NCBI RefSeq assembly: GCF_001428105.1
Contig: NZ_LMSJ01000027.1
Span: 1 to 44,492 of the forward strand
Reading direction: 5' to 3'
DNA: 44,492 bases
From: Paenibacillus sp. Soil766
GTDB taxonomy: Bacteria > Bacillota > Bacilli > Paenibacillales > NBRC-103111
Both the position numbers and the translations under genes were made by a program. The notes beneath the pieces were generated by a model, which was given only the letters and a program-made list of their open reading frames with translations, was not told the origin of the DNA and searched no databases. How positions within the stretch are numbered: position 1 is the stretch's first letter; each line of letters starts with the position of its first letter. Positions 1 to 7,757 of the stretch are shown here, piece by piece.

Positions 1-117
1 CCTACGTGTTACTCACCCGTCCGCCGCTAGCTTATCCCGAAGGATAAACCCGCTCGACTTGCATGTATTAGGCACGCCGCCAGCGTTCGTCCTGAGCCAG
101 GATCAAACTCTCCATAA
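1..117 (-). rRNA. rrs: 16S ribosomal RNA, 5' end (partial)
   Basis: The reverse complement begins with the near-universal 16S start GGAGAGTTTGATCCTGGC, followed by the conserved CAGGACGAACGC stretch. Only the first ~115 nucleotides lie in the window; the gene continues beyond base 1. The exact mature 5' end is uncertain by a few bases. The upstream leader carries a boxA and two promoters, so this is the head of an rRNA operon. Confidence 0.97.
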
Positions 118-230
118 TAGTGGACGATTGCTCGTCCTATTTGAATAAGCTTAATTGCTCATTTGAAGCTAGCGAGATTAATAATCTCATTTTTAGTCGA
201 TTGCTCGACTGTGCTTACTCACTCGTTGTT

Positions 231-246
231 CAGTTTTCAAAGATCA
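231..246 (-). promoter_or_regulatory. boxA-like antitermination site in the rRNA leader
   Basis: On the minus strand the leader reads TGATCTTTGAAAACTG about 115 bases before 16S. This is close to the Bacillus rRNA boxA (TGCTCTTTGAAAACT), where Nus factors bind to prevent early termination of rRNA transcription. Confidence 0.7.
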
Positions 247-289
247 ATTTCTTTCGTCGTTACCGCCTCAACATCGAAGCAGGAACTAC

Positions 290-319
290 AATATATCATA
301 GGTGTCCAACCAGATGCAA
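290..319 (-). promoter_or_regulatory. rRNA promoter P2 (sigma-A type)
   Basis: On the minus strand: TTGCAT (319-314), an 18-base spacer, then TATATT (295-290). It lies about 170 bases upstream of 16S. It has the same two hexamers as the further-upstream promoter P1, which is the usual tandem arrangement of Bacillales rRNA operons. Confidence 0.6.
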
Positions 320-373
320 GCTTTATTTTTACAAATTTCGATAAAAACGGAAGCTCGTTTTGGCCGGACCAGT

Positions 374-402
374 AATATACCACGGGTATTTGGATAATGC
401 AA
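374..402 (-). promoter_or_regulatory. rRNA promoter P1 (sigma-A type)
   Basis: On the minus strand: TTGCAT (402-397), a 17-base spacer, then TATATT (379-374). The -35 box starts only 6 bases after the stop codon of the upstream minus-strand gene, and no terminator is visible between them. Confidence 0.65.
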
Positions 403-408
403 CACCTT

Positions 409-687
409 TTAAAAAGAAAATCTGTTTAGCTCTTGCTGTACAAGTTCTTGCTCAAACTGCTCTTTTAACGAGTCATTACTTGGCCCGAGCGACAGACCCA
501 TTTCTTTGAACTCACGGATCAAATTCTGAATCTTATTTAAATTACCTTCCTGTACGTAATGCTCTGTCTGATTAATAACATGGAAAGTCATAGCCTGATA
601 AGCATCCGTGAAGCTTTGATCAACATCTTCTGCCCCTCTATAATCAGCATAATAACGTTTAAATGTTTGAATGAGTGTTTCGTCCAT
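409..687 (-). CDS. hypothetical protein, 92 aa
   Basis: A small acidic soluble protein starting MDETLIQTFKRYY with a strong Shine-Dalgarno (AAAGGAGAG, 8 bases before ATG). It has no signal peptide or membrane segment and appears helical, with Asp/Glu- and Gln-rich stretches. I do not recognise the family. It lies directly upstream of the rRNA promoters on the same strand with no terminator between, so its transcript probably reads into the rRNA leader. Its position next to an rRNA operon may be incidental. The good ribosome-binding site and clean reading frame make it a real gene. Confidence 0.75.
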   Translation of the reverse strand: MDETLIQTFKRYYADYRGAEDVDQSFTDAYQAMTFHVINQTEHYVQEGNLNKIQNLIREFKEMGLSLGPSNDSLKEQFEQELVQQELNRFSF

Positions 688-752
688 CTGTCAACTCTCC
701 TTTCAAGATAGGAGTCAGTTTGCCTCAAGGAAAGGAAAAATATTCATCATCG

Positions 753-792
753 AAAAGCAAAAGCTCCCGCTGTGTAGCAGCAAGGAGCTTTT
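753..792 (-). terminator. intrinsic terminator downstream of the SLH protein gene
   Basis: The arms AAAAGCTCC (759-767) and GGAGCTTTT (784-792) form a 9-bp stem. The T-rich stretch on the minus strand (TTTTGCTTTTC) places it as the terminator of the minus-strand SLH gene ending at 837. Confidence 0.75.
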
Positions 793-836
793 CGCATGAA
801 TCATGCCTTTTTCATTGTTTATCTATAAAAAACTGA

Positions 837-2285
837 TTATTTCACTTCAATTTGAGTGATCTTTCCGTTATAACCTCTTACCTGAACTAATTTGTTTTGA
901 TTTGGCACCAATTGAGATAGGTCACCGGAAATAACTACATTCGGAGAAACTGTGTAGAGCACTGTTCCGTTATTATTAATAGAGATTGTTGCGATTTTAC
1001 CTTGAACATCAAAAGTTGTACCATTAAACAAGCCAATCACATCGATTGCTTGGTTATTTTGAGCAAGTGTCGTCACATTGAAAATAATTTGGTTGTTGCT
1101 GGTAGTTTGGACACTAACTACATCTCCGACTTGAAGACTGACTGCAGGCACTTGAACTCCATCGCGGTAAACAACCGTATTGGAACCAACTGTATACTTG
1201 GTGGATGTTCCAGCGGAATTCGTCAAAGTAAACTCATTGTTGTAAACAGCTGCAGTAATCGTTCCGCTAGTTGCTGTAGCATTATTGCTTTGCTGAGCTA
1301 GTTTCGTTACTTCAATATAAGTAACTACATTATTAACTGCATCCAACTGGACTTCATCTCCGACTTGCAGAGCAGAAGGGCTTACTTTCACACCATCACG
1401 CCAAACGAACACATCTGGATGAAGCGTATATGGAGTCGCTACGCCACCTTTGGTGAGTGTAAGAACATTATTAGCAACCAAGGCGCTTAAAGTTCCAGCA
1501 CTCTCGTCTTCCTCTTGTTCGTTGCTTGTACGATCAAGCAATGCTGCAAGCTGAGCACGCGTTACAGGCTGGTTAGGTCTGAAGGTGTTATCCTCAAAGC
1601 CGTCAATCAGACCTTTTTCGATCGCTACAGCAATATAGCCTACAGAACCAGCAGGAATTTTGTTTGCATCTTTAAATGTAAGGTGCTCGTTCATTTTCGC
1701 TTTTGCTTCAGCTTCCAAGCCCAAAGATTTGACTAGCAGTGTAGTCGCCCAAAGACGGTCAGCAGCTCCCATCGGATTCACATTAGCGTCACCCTCAGCG
1801 AACAAATCGTTTTCAAGCGCTACAGCTACATAACCTACAGCCCAGGCAGGGATACTTTTCGCATCCGCAAAGTTCAGCTTTGTTTGCTTTTCAGCATCGG
1901 ACTCAGCTTGTTCACGCAATCCCATATTACGAACAGCCGCTGCTAGAGCATCAATGCGTTTAACCGTGTCATTAGGCTTGAAGGTACCATCCTCGTACCC
2001 TTCAAAAACACCTTTGTTCGCCAAGCTTGCGATGTATCTCAGAGCCCATTGCGCACCATTCATATCCTTGAAGTTTAGATTAATGTTAATCGTCGTTTTA
2101 TTATTCACTTTAACATTGTGATAGCCTTTGTTTCCGAAATTATTGTATTCGATTTTTTTAAATTGAGATTTATTGTTACCGCGACCGTGATCATTGCCAT
2201 TTGCAAAAGCGGCAGTTCCGCCACCAGCAACCATAGTTAGAACAAGACCTGTAGCTACGAATTTTTTCATTAGGTTTTTTTTCAT
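837..2285 (-). CDS. S-layer homology (SLH) domain surface protein
   Basis: 482 residues, starting at the second in-frame ATG (2285), which follows an AAGGGAG ribosome-binding site; an ATG seven codons earlier lacks one. The N-terminus is a classic signal peptide (MKKNLMKKF, hydrophobic core, cleavage near AFA). Residues ~70-260 hold three SLH repeats, which bind pyruvylated secondary cell-wall polymer. The middle one is degenerate, with AEGDANVNPMG where its neighbours have GYEDGTFKPN. Residues ~265-482 hold three related beta-rich modules, each with a VWRDG/VYRDG and LQVGDxV pattern or a weaker version of it. It is probably a secreted cell-wall protein of structural or unknown role. It is monocistronic, divergent from the FAD oxidoreductase gene, and followed by a terminator. 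Confidence 0.88.
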   Translation of the reverse strand: MKKNLMKKFVATGLVLTMVAGGGTAAFANGNDHGRGNNKSQFKKIEYNNFGNKGYHNVKVNNKTTININLNFKDMNGAQWALRYIASLANKGVFEGYEDGTFKPNDTVKRIDALAAAVRNMGLREQAESDAEKQTKLNFADAKSIPAWAVGYVAVALENDLFAEGDANVNPMGAADRLWATTLLVKSLGLEAEAKAKMNEHLTFKDANKIPAGSVGYIAVAIEKGLIDGFEDNTFRPNQPVTRAQLAALLDRTSNEQEEDESAGTLSALVANNVLTLTKGGVATPYTLHPDVFVWRDGVKVSPSALQVGDEVQLDAVNNVVTYIEVTKLAQQSNNATATSGTITAAVYNNEFTLTNSAGTSTKYTVGSNTVVYRDGVQVPAVSLQVGDVVSVQTTSNNQIIFNVTTLAQNNQAIDVIGLFNGTTFDVQGKIATISINNNGTVLYTVSPNVVISGDLSQLVPNQNKLVQVRGYNGKITQIEVK

Positions 2286-2502
2286 TTTAAAATCTCCCTT
2301 AGTCATTTTATGGTTTATACATAAGATTAAGATGGAGCCTTCGCGAAGGGTTCCTGGTTATGCTACAAGGATTCGCCAATGCTTGTCAGTTTTTGGGGGT
2401 GCAGGTTTTAAATCTTTCAGAATCAATTCTCAAAGTCTATTAAATCCACCCTGAAACTGCTAAAATGAAGACCATATAGTCTAACGCTAAAGGAGCTTAT
2501 GT

Positions 2503-4158
2503 ATGCGCTTACGAAACCCGCGAGTTGGGCTCGCTATTGTTCTGGCTGTACTCATAATCGTTGTATCAGCCTTCTCATTCGGCAAGATTTGGTTCAAGCA
2601 AGGAAGCTTGAATATGACCGCAGTAGCTCCAGCTGTTACACATCATGCGCCTCCACAAGTGAGTGAAGTACCGGCATCAGTACCCAATCAAGATACGAAA
2701 ATAGAAAGTGTTGCCACATATCCAACTGAAAACGTCGATGTTGTTGTAATTGGAAGTGAGCTTGAAGGCCTCTATTTGGCCAGAGCCGCCATGGATGAAG
2801 GCCTCAAAGTGAAAATATTAGATCCCCATCAAGCCTTTGGCGGTCAGATCCTTCAAAGTCAGATGCTGTTTCTAGATGAAACACGCGACGAGCAAGGACA
2901 TCTACTCGTACAGGGCCGCGCTAAGGAGCTATTCGATGGTTTCCGAAACGCTAAGATTCGAAAGCTTTCTGAATTCACGACTTATATGGACAAGTTAAGC
3001 AAAGATATCCCGATTGAATCAGGCATCACAATTCAAGAAGTTGAACAAATTCAAACTCCTGACAATATGCATAAAATCCCTTCCATCCTATATAAGACAA
3101 ATAAAAACGAAGTTAAGAAAATCACAGCCTCCTACTGGGTAGACAATAGTGATTTTGCTGCCTTAATGAGCCGCTTGGAATCCAAACGACTACCAGGTCT
3201 TGAGAAATTTTATGGGCAAAAAGATATTGAGTACATGAGCGCAGGCATGATGATGAAGTTCAAACATGTAGATTGGAAAAAGTTCAATACGACCTTTAAC
3301 GCACTAAAGCCTGAGGAAAGATCGAAGCAATTCGGCGGTGGAAGTGTCAGTGATAGCTTCGCTATCGGACTTAGCGGTATGACGAAAGCGTATCACCCTT
3401 CGAATGATCGCGTTTTCCTAAGAGGTTTGAATGCGGTGAATCAACGCGATGGCGAAGTCCTCATTAATGCATTGCTTGTCTACACCGTGGATCCAGCCAA
3501 ACCGGCATCTGTGCAAGAAGCGGTCTATCTGGGAAATAAGGAAACAGCCCTAATTTTGCAGCATTTCCGAAAAACATTACCAGGCTGGGAGAAAGCTGAG
3601 CTAGGCGAACTGCCAACTTATCCTTATATTCGAGAATATAATCACTATGAAATGGACTACACCCTCAAACCATCTGATCTCCTTGCCGGTACGATGTTCT
3701 GGGACAATGTCAGTATTGGCGGTTATCCGCTTGATCTCCAAGGTACGAGTGCCAACAAATGGGGAATTGAGATGGGACGCCCTGATAAATACGGCATGCC
3801 GCTTCGCAGCTTTTTACTGAAGAATTATGAAAATGTTATAGCAGCAGGAAAAAATGTGGGTTCCTCCGCGATTGCATACGGCAGCACGCGTATTCAGCCA
3901 AACACGAGTTTGGCCGCAGAGTCTATTGGTGTCATCCTAGGCCAGCTCCATGGCAAGCAGAAACTACGCGAAATTAAACCCGAAGACATGCTGAAGCTCC
4001 AATCCTACTTAGCTACTCGTTATCATATCAAGTTGACTGGCGTAACAGGAACTAACAAGATCACTGGCTGGAACGAAGAGGAAATTCGCAAATTGGATAC
4101 TGGAGAGATCACTTATCCCAGCTATGTTCAAACGCGAAAAAAAACAGCCGTTAAATAA
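2503..4158 (+). CDS. membrane-anchored FAD-dependent oxidoreductase
   Basis: 551 residues. An N-terminal hydrophobic segment (residues ~9-27) acts as an uncleaved anchor or signal, then a low-complexity linker to ~75. Residues 78-100 form a Rossmann dinucleotide fold (VDVVVIG, then an acidic LKVKILD strand end ~25 residues on), followed by the FGGQ motif typical of FAD_oxidored-type (PF12831-like) proteins. The conserved NTSLAAESIG segment near the C-terminus fits this family. The glycine motif reads GSELEG, with Glu at the usual middle glycine (residue 86), so FAD binding may be altered. AAAGGAGC precedes the ATG. It is a single gene with its own terminator; the substrate is unknown. Confidence 0.8.
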   Translation: MRLRNPRVGLAIVLAVLIIVVSAFSFGKIWFKQGSLNMTAVAPAVTHHAPPQVSEVPASVPNQDTKIESVATYPTENVDVVVIGSELEGLYLARAAMDEGLKVKILDPHQAFGGQILQSQMLFLDETRDEQGHLLVQGRAKELFDGFRNAKIRKLSEFTTYMDKLSKDIPIESGITIQEVEQIQTPDNMHKIPSILYKTNKNEVKKITASYWVDNSDFAALMSRLESKRLPGLEKFYGQKDIEYMSAGMMMKFKHVDWKKFNTTFNALKPEERSKQFGGGSVSDSFAIGLSGMTKAYHPSNDRVFLRGLNAVNQRDGEVLINALLVYTVDPAKPASVQEAVYLGNKETALILQHFRKTLPGWEKAELGELPTYPYIREYNHYEMDYTLKPSDLLAGTMFWDNVSIGGYPLDLQGTSANKWGIEMGRPDKYGMPLRSFLLKNYENVIAAGKNVGSSAIAYGSTRIQPNTSLAAESIGVILGQLHGKQKLREIKPEDMLKLQSYLATRYHIKLTGVTGTNKITGWNEEEIRKLDTGEITYPSYVQTRKKTAVK

Positions 4159-4174
4159 CCTATGGGTAGTATCG

Positions 4175-4219
4175 ACCGTGTTCTCGTTCATGTAACGGGT
4201 GAGCACGGTTTTTTCTTTT
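4175..4219 (+). terminator. intrinsic terminator after the FAD oxidoreductase gene
   Basis: The arm ACCGTG at 4175 pairs with CACGGT ending at 4210, extended by a bulged inner stem, and is followed by TTTTTTCTTTT. Confidence 0.85.
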
Positions 4220-4229
4220 AAAAAAAGGA

Positions 4230-4258
4230 TTGATAGTGGAGCAACATACGTATACAAT
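4230..4258 (+). promoter_or_regulatory. promoter of the DeoR-HAD-MFS operon
   Basis: TTGATA (4230-4235), a 17-base spacer, then TACAAT (4253-4258), 55 bases before the first start codon. It lies just after the preceding terminator, so the operon has its own sigma-A type promoter. Confidence 0.6.
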
Positions 4259-4312
4259 AAGCATTATACTTATATTCACTTACAAACACTTAAGTAAAGG
4301 AGGTAATCACCC

Positions 4313-5089
4313 TTGTTTCAAGAAGAACGGCTTCTTTCCATCCTTGAATACTTAAAATCAAATAAGCGTATCTCCGTAGATCTGATTTGTGAGCTCTATG
4401 AAGTTTCTCGCGATACAGCTAGACGAGATATGGTCAAATTAGAGGAGCAAGGATCCATCGTACGTACACGAGGTGGAGCAATTCTTCCTACGCTTTCTAA
4501 AGAAGTCGGCAATTATGATCAGCGCTTGCAAGAAGAATCCTCATCTAAACTAACGATAGGTAGGAGAGCAGCTACACTCGTTCAAGATGGCGATTATCTG
4601 ATGATGGATGCTTCAACAACTGTTCTGCATGCAGCTACTGCCCTTACGTCGAAAAACAACATTGTCATCACAAGTTCCATTGAAACAGCCGCGATCCTTA
4701 CCCGTAAGGATGGCATTACGATTCATATGCTTGGCGGTGTGCTAGATAATAAGCACCATAGTGTTTACGGGGCTAAGGCGATAGAAATGTTAAGCGAGTA
4801 TCACGTTGATAAACTTTTCATTGGGACGTGCGGCATTTCCGAGAATGGGCTATCCGCCCCTAATGAAGAGGATTGTTATTTAGTAAGAGCGATGATGGAG
4901 CATGCTGATCAAGTAATCGTTCTCGCAGATCATTCCAAATTCGGCAAGCGTTTGTTCCATCGTGTCGTGGGATTTGAAAGTATAGATATTTTGGTAACAG
5001 ATCAAGCATTGAGCGAGGAAATGAAAGAGCAATTATTGGCCAGTGAGGTTGAAATTGTACTAGCAGGAGGAGAAGAACATCATGATTAA
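4313..5089 (+). CDS. DeoR family transcriptional regulator
   Basis: 258 residues with a TTG start (4313) set by a near-perfect AAAGGAGGT eight bases upstream. Residues 1-57 form the DeoR-type winged helix (ICELYEVSRDTARRDMVKLE, then VRTRGGAI). Residues ~75-235 form the DeoRC sugar-phosphate sensor with the DASTT phosphate-binding loop, the IGTCGI stretch and ADHSKFG. DeoR proteins usually repress sugar-use operons and are relieved by a phosphorylated sugar. It is first in an operon with a HAD phosphatase (8-base overlap) and an MFS transporter, so it probably controls these two genes in response to their phosphosugar. Confidence 0.92.
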   Translation: MFQEERLLSILEYLKSNKRISVDLICELYEVSRDTARRDMVKLEEQGSIVRTRGGAILPTLSKEVGNYDQRLQEESSSKLTIGRRAATLVQDGDYLMMDASTTVLHAATALTSKNNIVITSSIETAAILTRKDGITIHMLGGVLDNKHHSVYGAKAIEMLSEYHVDKLFIGTCGISENGLSAPNEEDCYLVRAMMEHADQVIVLADHSKFGKRLFHRVVGFESIDILVTDQALSEEMKEQLLASEVEIVLAGGEEHHD

Positions 5090-5906
5090 ACTAATTATTA
5101 GCGATCTGGACGGCACGCTGCTTGACCATCATAAGAAAGTCTCTCAGCGAGAGCTCAATGCTCTACAACAAGTGAGAGACGCAGGAATTACTCTTTGTCT
5201 AGCCTCTGGCAGAATGAATTCAGAGATGCAGAGAGTACTTCAAGATATAGATCATCAAGCTCATTCCGTTTCCCAAAATGGTGCTTTCATCCACTTGATG
5301 GATGGTATGCTTCTCCAAGCGAAGCTATTTGAGCCTTCCATCGCCCATCGAGTGTATCAGCTCATCGAGGCTTTCGATGTAGTTAAGTTTATTTGCTCCG
5401 GGAGTGCCAATTATATTGAGCGCTTGAGTCCCGCTTCCGACGAGATCCAGAAGAGAATGTTTGAACCTTTTATAGTCAAAAGCGAGATCGAACAATCTCT
5501 GAAGGATGCATTTCCGATTTGTAAATTCTCCCTATTCGGGCAGGTTGACGATCTACTTGAGATCAAGTCACTGTTGGAAAAAGAACTCAGTGATCAATTG
5601 GACATCTATATGGCGGATACAGATTGCCTCGATATTATGCCTCACCAAGTATCCAAAGGCAGCTCCCTCCTTACACTTCTTGCACATTTGGGATTAGAAC
5701 CTGAAGAGATCGCGTGTTGTGGAGACTCCTTTAATGATGTCTCGATGTTCGGCATCACTCCGCATAGCTTTGCTATGCACACTGCTCATTCAGACGTGAA
5801 GAAGCATGCCGCGCATACAGTGAATTCTGTTTCCGAAGCGATTGCTCATGTATTGGCTTATAATGAAAAGCTTACGACTGCACATAAAGGAAGCGCCGCA
5901 TTATGA
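5082..5906 (+). CDS. Cof-type HAD hydrolase (sugar-phosphate phosphatase)
   Basis: 274 residues. The HAD nucleophile motif DLDGT (Asp8, Asp10) is intact, with the motif II region LASGR, a C2-type cap (~85-190), and motif IV GDSFNDVSMF. This is the Cof / sucrose-phosphatase-like subfamily (HAD-IIB), whose members dephosphorylate sugar phosphates or related metabolites. The GGAGG-led start overlaps deoR by 8 bases, and the stop overlaps the transporter start by 4 (ATGA), so the three genes are translationally coupled. The C-terminal ~15 residues (KLTTAHKGSAAL) extend past the usual fold. The substrate cannot be read from the sequence. Confidence 0.9.
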   Translation: MIKLIISDLDGTLLDHHKKVSQRELNALQQVRDAGITLCLASGRMNSEMQRVLQDIDHQAHSVSQNGAFIHLMDGMLLQAKLFEPSIAHRVYQLIEAFDVVKFICSGSANYIERLSPASDEIQKRMFEPFIVKSEIEQSLKDAFPICKFSLFGQVDDLLEIKSLLEKELSDQLDIYMADTDCLDIMPHQVSKGSSLLTLLAHLGLEPEEIACCGDSFNDVSMFGITPHSFAMHTAHSDVKKHAAHTVNSVSEAIAHVLAYNEKLTTAHKGSAAL

Positions 5907-7084
5907 AAAGATTATTAATTATGGGCTGCCTCTCCTACTTATTAACAGGCTGCACGCACGTTATTTTTGGCGCTGTGTTACCTGAACTACTCGCCCATTA
6001 TGGACGAAGCTACAGTGGCGGCGGCATGCTCGTATTTCTACAATTTGGCGGCTTCATGCTTGGCGTACTTGCCATGCCATCCCTTATTCGTCGCATCAGT
6101 CGTCGAACTACAATTACACTAGCTTTTTGTTTACTATTTATCGCTATGCTTGCTATAGGCTTGTTACCGCTATGGCCAATGGTCGTAGTTCTTACTTTCA
6201 TTGCCGGTATCTCATTCGGACTTGTGGAGTCCAGCATCAGCACCTTCATCCTCATGGCTGCCAAAGATCAACAAGCCGTCGCCTTCAGTAAACTTGAAGT
6301 ATTCTTTGGACTAGGCGCCTTATTCATGCCGCTTGTATCCAGTCTACTCATCGCAAATGGGTTATGGAAATTCGCCTTTATGCTGCTCGGACTAAGTGCT
6401 CTTGCTACAGGCATCATTTGGTCAAAGCTTTCCTTAGGCGAACATGATGAATTACTTGCACATAAAGCGGATCGTTCACAGCAAGCGGATCAAGTTCCTG
6501 TACTATCTAAAAAATCGTTCATTTTTATATGCCTACTTATGACCGTCTTCTTCTTATATTGCGGCATGGAAAATACGATTGTAAATTTCTTACCGTCGAT
6601 CTTTAAGGACCAGCTGCATGCTTCAAGCTCCGTCTCTACACTCGGTGTGACCGCTTATTGGTTAACCATGGTTGTTGGTCGTTTATTCGCAGGTGCACTA
6701 GCTGAGAAAATGACCTATTTCAAATACTTAGCTTTCTCGTTCGCTTTAAGTTTGATCACCGTAATCGTATGGGTGTTTAGCACGAATCTCTGGAGCAGCT
6801 TTGCCGTCATCCTCTTACTTGGGTTATTCATGTCAGGTATGTTCGCCGTTGCCCTCATCTATGCGAATCAACTGTTGCCCGGACGTACGGAGCAAACGAC
6901 GAGCGCGCTCATTGCCGCTGGCGGTTTAGGCGGAGCCATACTGCCGCTTGGTGTCGGCTGGGGCATGGATCACTTCCATGTAGGTGTCTCGATCTGGTTT
7001 GTACTTATTAGCATGTGTGTTGTTTTGGGCATTATTATGTATACACGTAAATGGAAGGCTCCTCTGTTGGGGGCAAAAGTGTGA
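5903..7084 (+). CDS. MFS transporter, sugar-permease-like
   Basis: 393 residues with about 12 hydrophobic helices and a central charged loop near 185-200 (HDELLAHKADRSQQADQ). The cytoplasmic loop 2-3 is basic (PSLIRRISRRTT), as in the major facilitator superfamily, and the overall pattern resembles FucP/YfkF-type sugar transporters. Translation is coupled to the HAD phosphatase through an ATGA overlap. Direction cannot be seen. If the HAD enzyme removes phosphate from a sugar, this protein could export the free sugar; alternatively it imports the compound the operon consumes. A bidirectional terminator follows. Confidence 0.87.
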   Translation: MKRLLIMGCLSYLLTGCTHVIFGAVLPELLAHYGRSYSGGGMLVFLQFGGFMLGVLAMPSLIRRISRRTTITLAFCLLFIAMLAIGLLPLWPMVVVLTFIAGISFGLVESSISTFILMAAKDQQAVAFSKLEVFFGLGALFMPLVSSLLIANGLWKFAFMLLGLSALATGIIWSKLSLGEHDELLAHKADRSQQADQVPVLSKKSFIFICLLMTVFFLYCGMENTIVNFLPSIFKDQLHASSSVSTLGVTAYWLTMVVGRLFAGALAEKMTYFKYLAFSFALSLITVIVWVFSTNLWSSFAVILLLGLFMSGMFAVALIYANQLLPGRTEQTTSALIAAGGLGGAILPLGVGWGMDHFHVGVSIWFVLISMCVVLGIIMYTRKWKAPLLGAKV

Positions 7085-7120
7085 TGACGTGAAGTGCGTG
7101 ACGTGATGCGAGAAGAAAAT

Positions 7121-7159
7121 AAGCCCCTTCACATCCACAACGGTGGAATGAAGGGGCTT
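7121..7159. terminator. bidirectional intrinsic terminator
   Basis: The 11-bp arms AAGCCCCTTCA (7121-7131) and TGAAGGGGCTT (7149-7159) are perfect, with A- and T-rich flanks. It lies between the converging MFS gene and the minus-strand gene ending at 7165. Confidence 0.88.
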
Positions 7160-7164
7160 TCGTT

Positions 7165-7710
7165 TTACTGAAATGGCTTTAATTGTATCAGAATGGCGTT
7201 GTCTTCAAACACCACATCTTTAATGCCAATTAGCTTAGGTAAGAACGATTGCAGTGGTATTTCAATAGGAGCTAGTTGGAGCCAAGTACTTGGCAGTTGC
7301 CAACTCCTGAGCTGCGTATTCACATGCTGAATGACTAGATTAGGCGGATCCCATTGCAGTGTGAATGTCGCGTGGGCACCGATCGGAATCCGATCACGCC
7401 ACCTCACGTTGACATCCGCCTCGACCATGGCACCCTGCAGGTTCAACTCTGCGCCTTCCATCCGAAAATCATGCGGTAGTAGGGTGTGCGATGCTAATTG
7501 CTTCTTGAGCAATTGATTCACTTCCTCCTCCGAAAGCCGAACGTCCAGCTTTCGGGTGAGGATCATCTCGGCAATTTTGCTGCTGATTGATATCTCTTTA
7601 TATTGTAGATCCAGCGACTTCGTTGGTTTCACATACTGAATGATGATGAGTAACATCACCGCGGCGATGATAGCCAGCATCAGGAGTGTGATCGTAACTT
7701 TCTTCAGCAT
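7165..7710 (-). CDS. membrane-anchored hypothetical protein (YpmS/DUF2140-like?)
   Basis: 181 residues: a short basic start, one N-terminal membrane helix (residues ~7-27), then an extracytoplasmic beta-rich domain. The second part (EVNQLLKKQL, then GAHATFTLQWDPPNLVIQHV and FEDNAILIQLKP) resembles anchored proteins of the YpmS/DUF2140 type, but I cannot confirm this. No catalytic motif is visible. It lies 47 bases downstream of the helicase gene on the same strand and could be co-transcribed with it. It shares the terminator at 7121-7159. Confidence 0.72.
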   Translation of the reverse strand: MLKKVTITLLMLAIIAAVMLLIIIQYVKPTKSLDLQYKEISISSKIAEMILTRKLDVRLSEEEVNQLLKKQLASHTLLPHDFRMEGAELNLQGAMVEADVNVRWRDRIPIGAHATFTLQWDPPNLVIQHVNTQLRSWQLPSTWLQLAPIEIPLQSFLPKLIGIKDVVFEDNAILIQLKPFQ

Positions 7711-7757
7711 ACTTTACACCCCGCAGATCCATGAGTAGCCCTCGCGAAGAAGTGAGC

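Noticed and set aside
2286..2502. c-di-GMP or other riboswitch in the SLH gene leader
   Set aside because: The minus-strand leader has some short pairing (ACAAG/CTTGT), but none of the conserved GEMM blocks are present.
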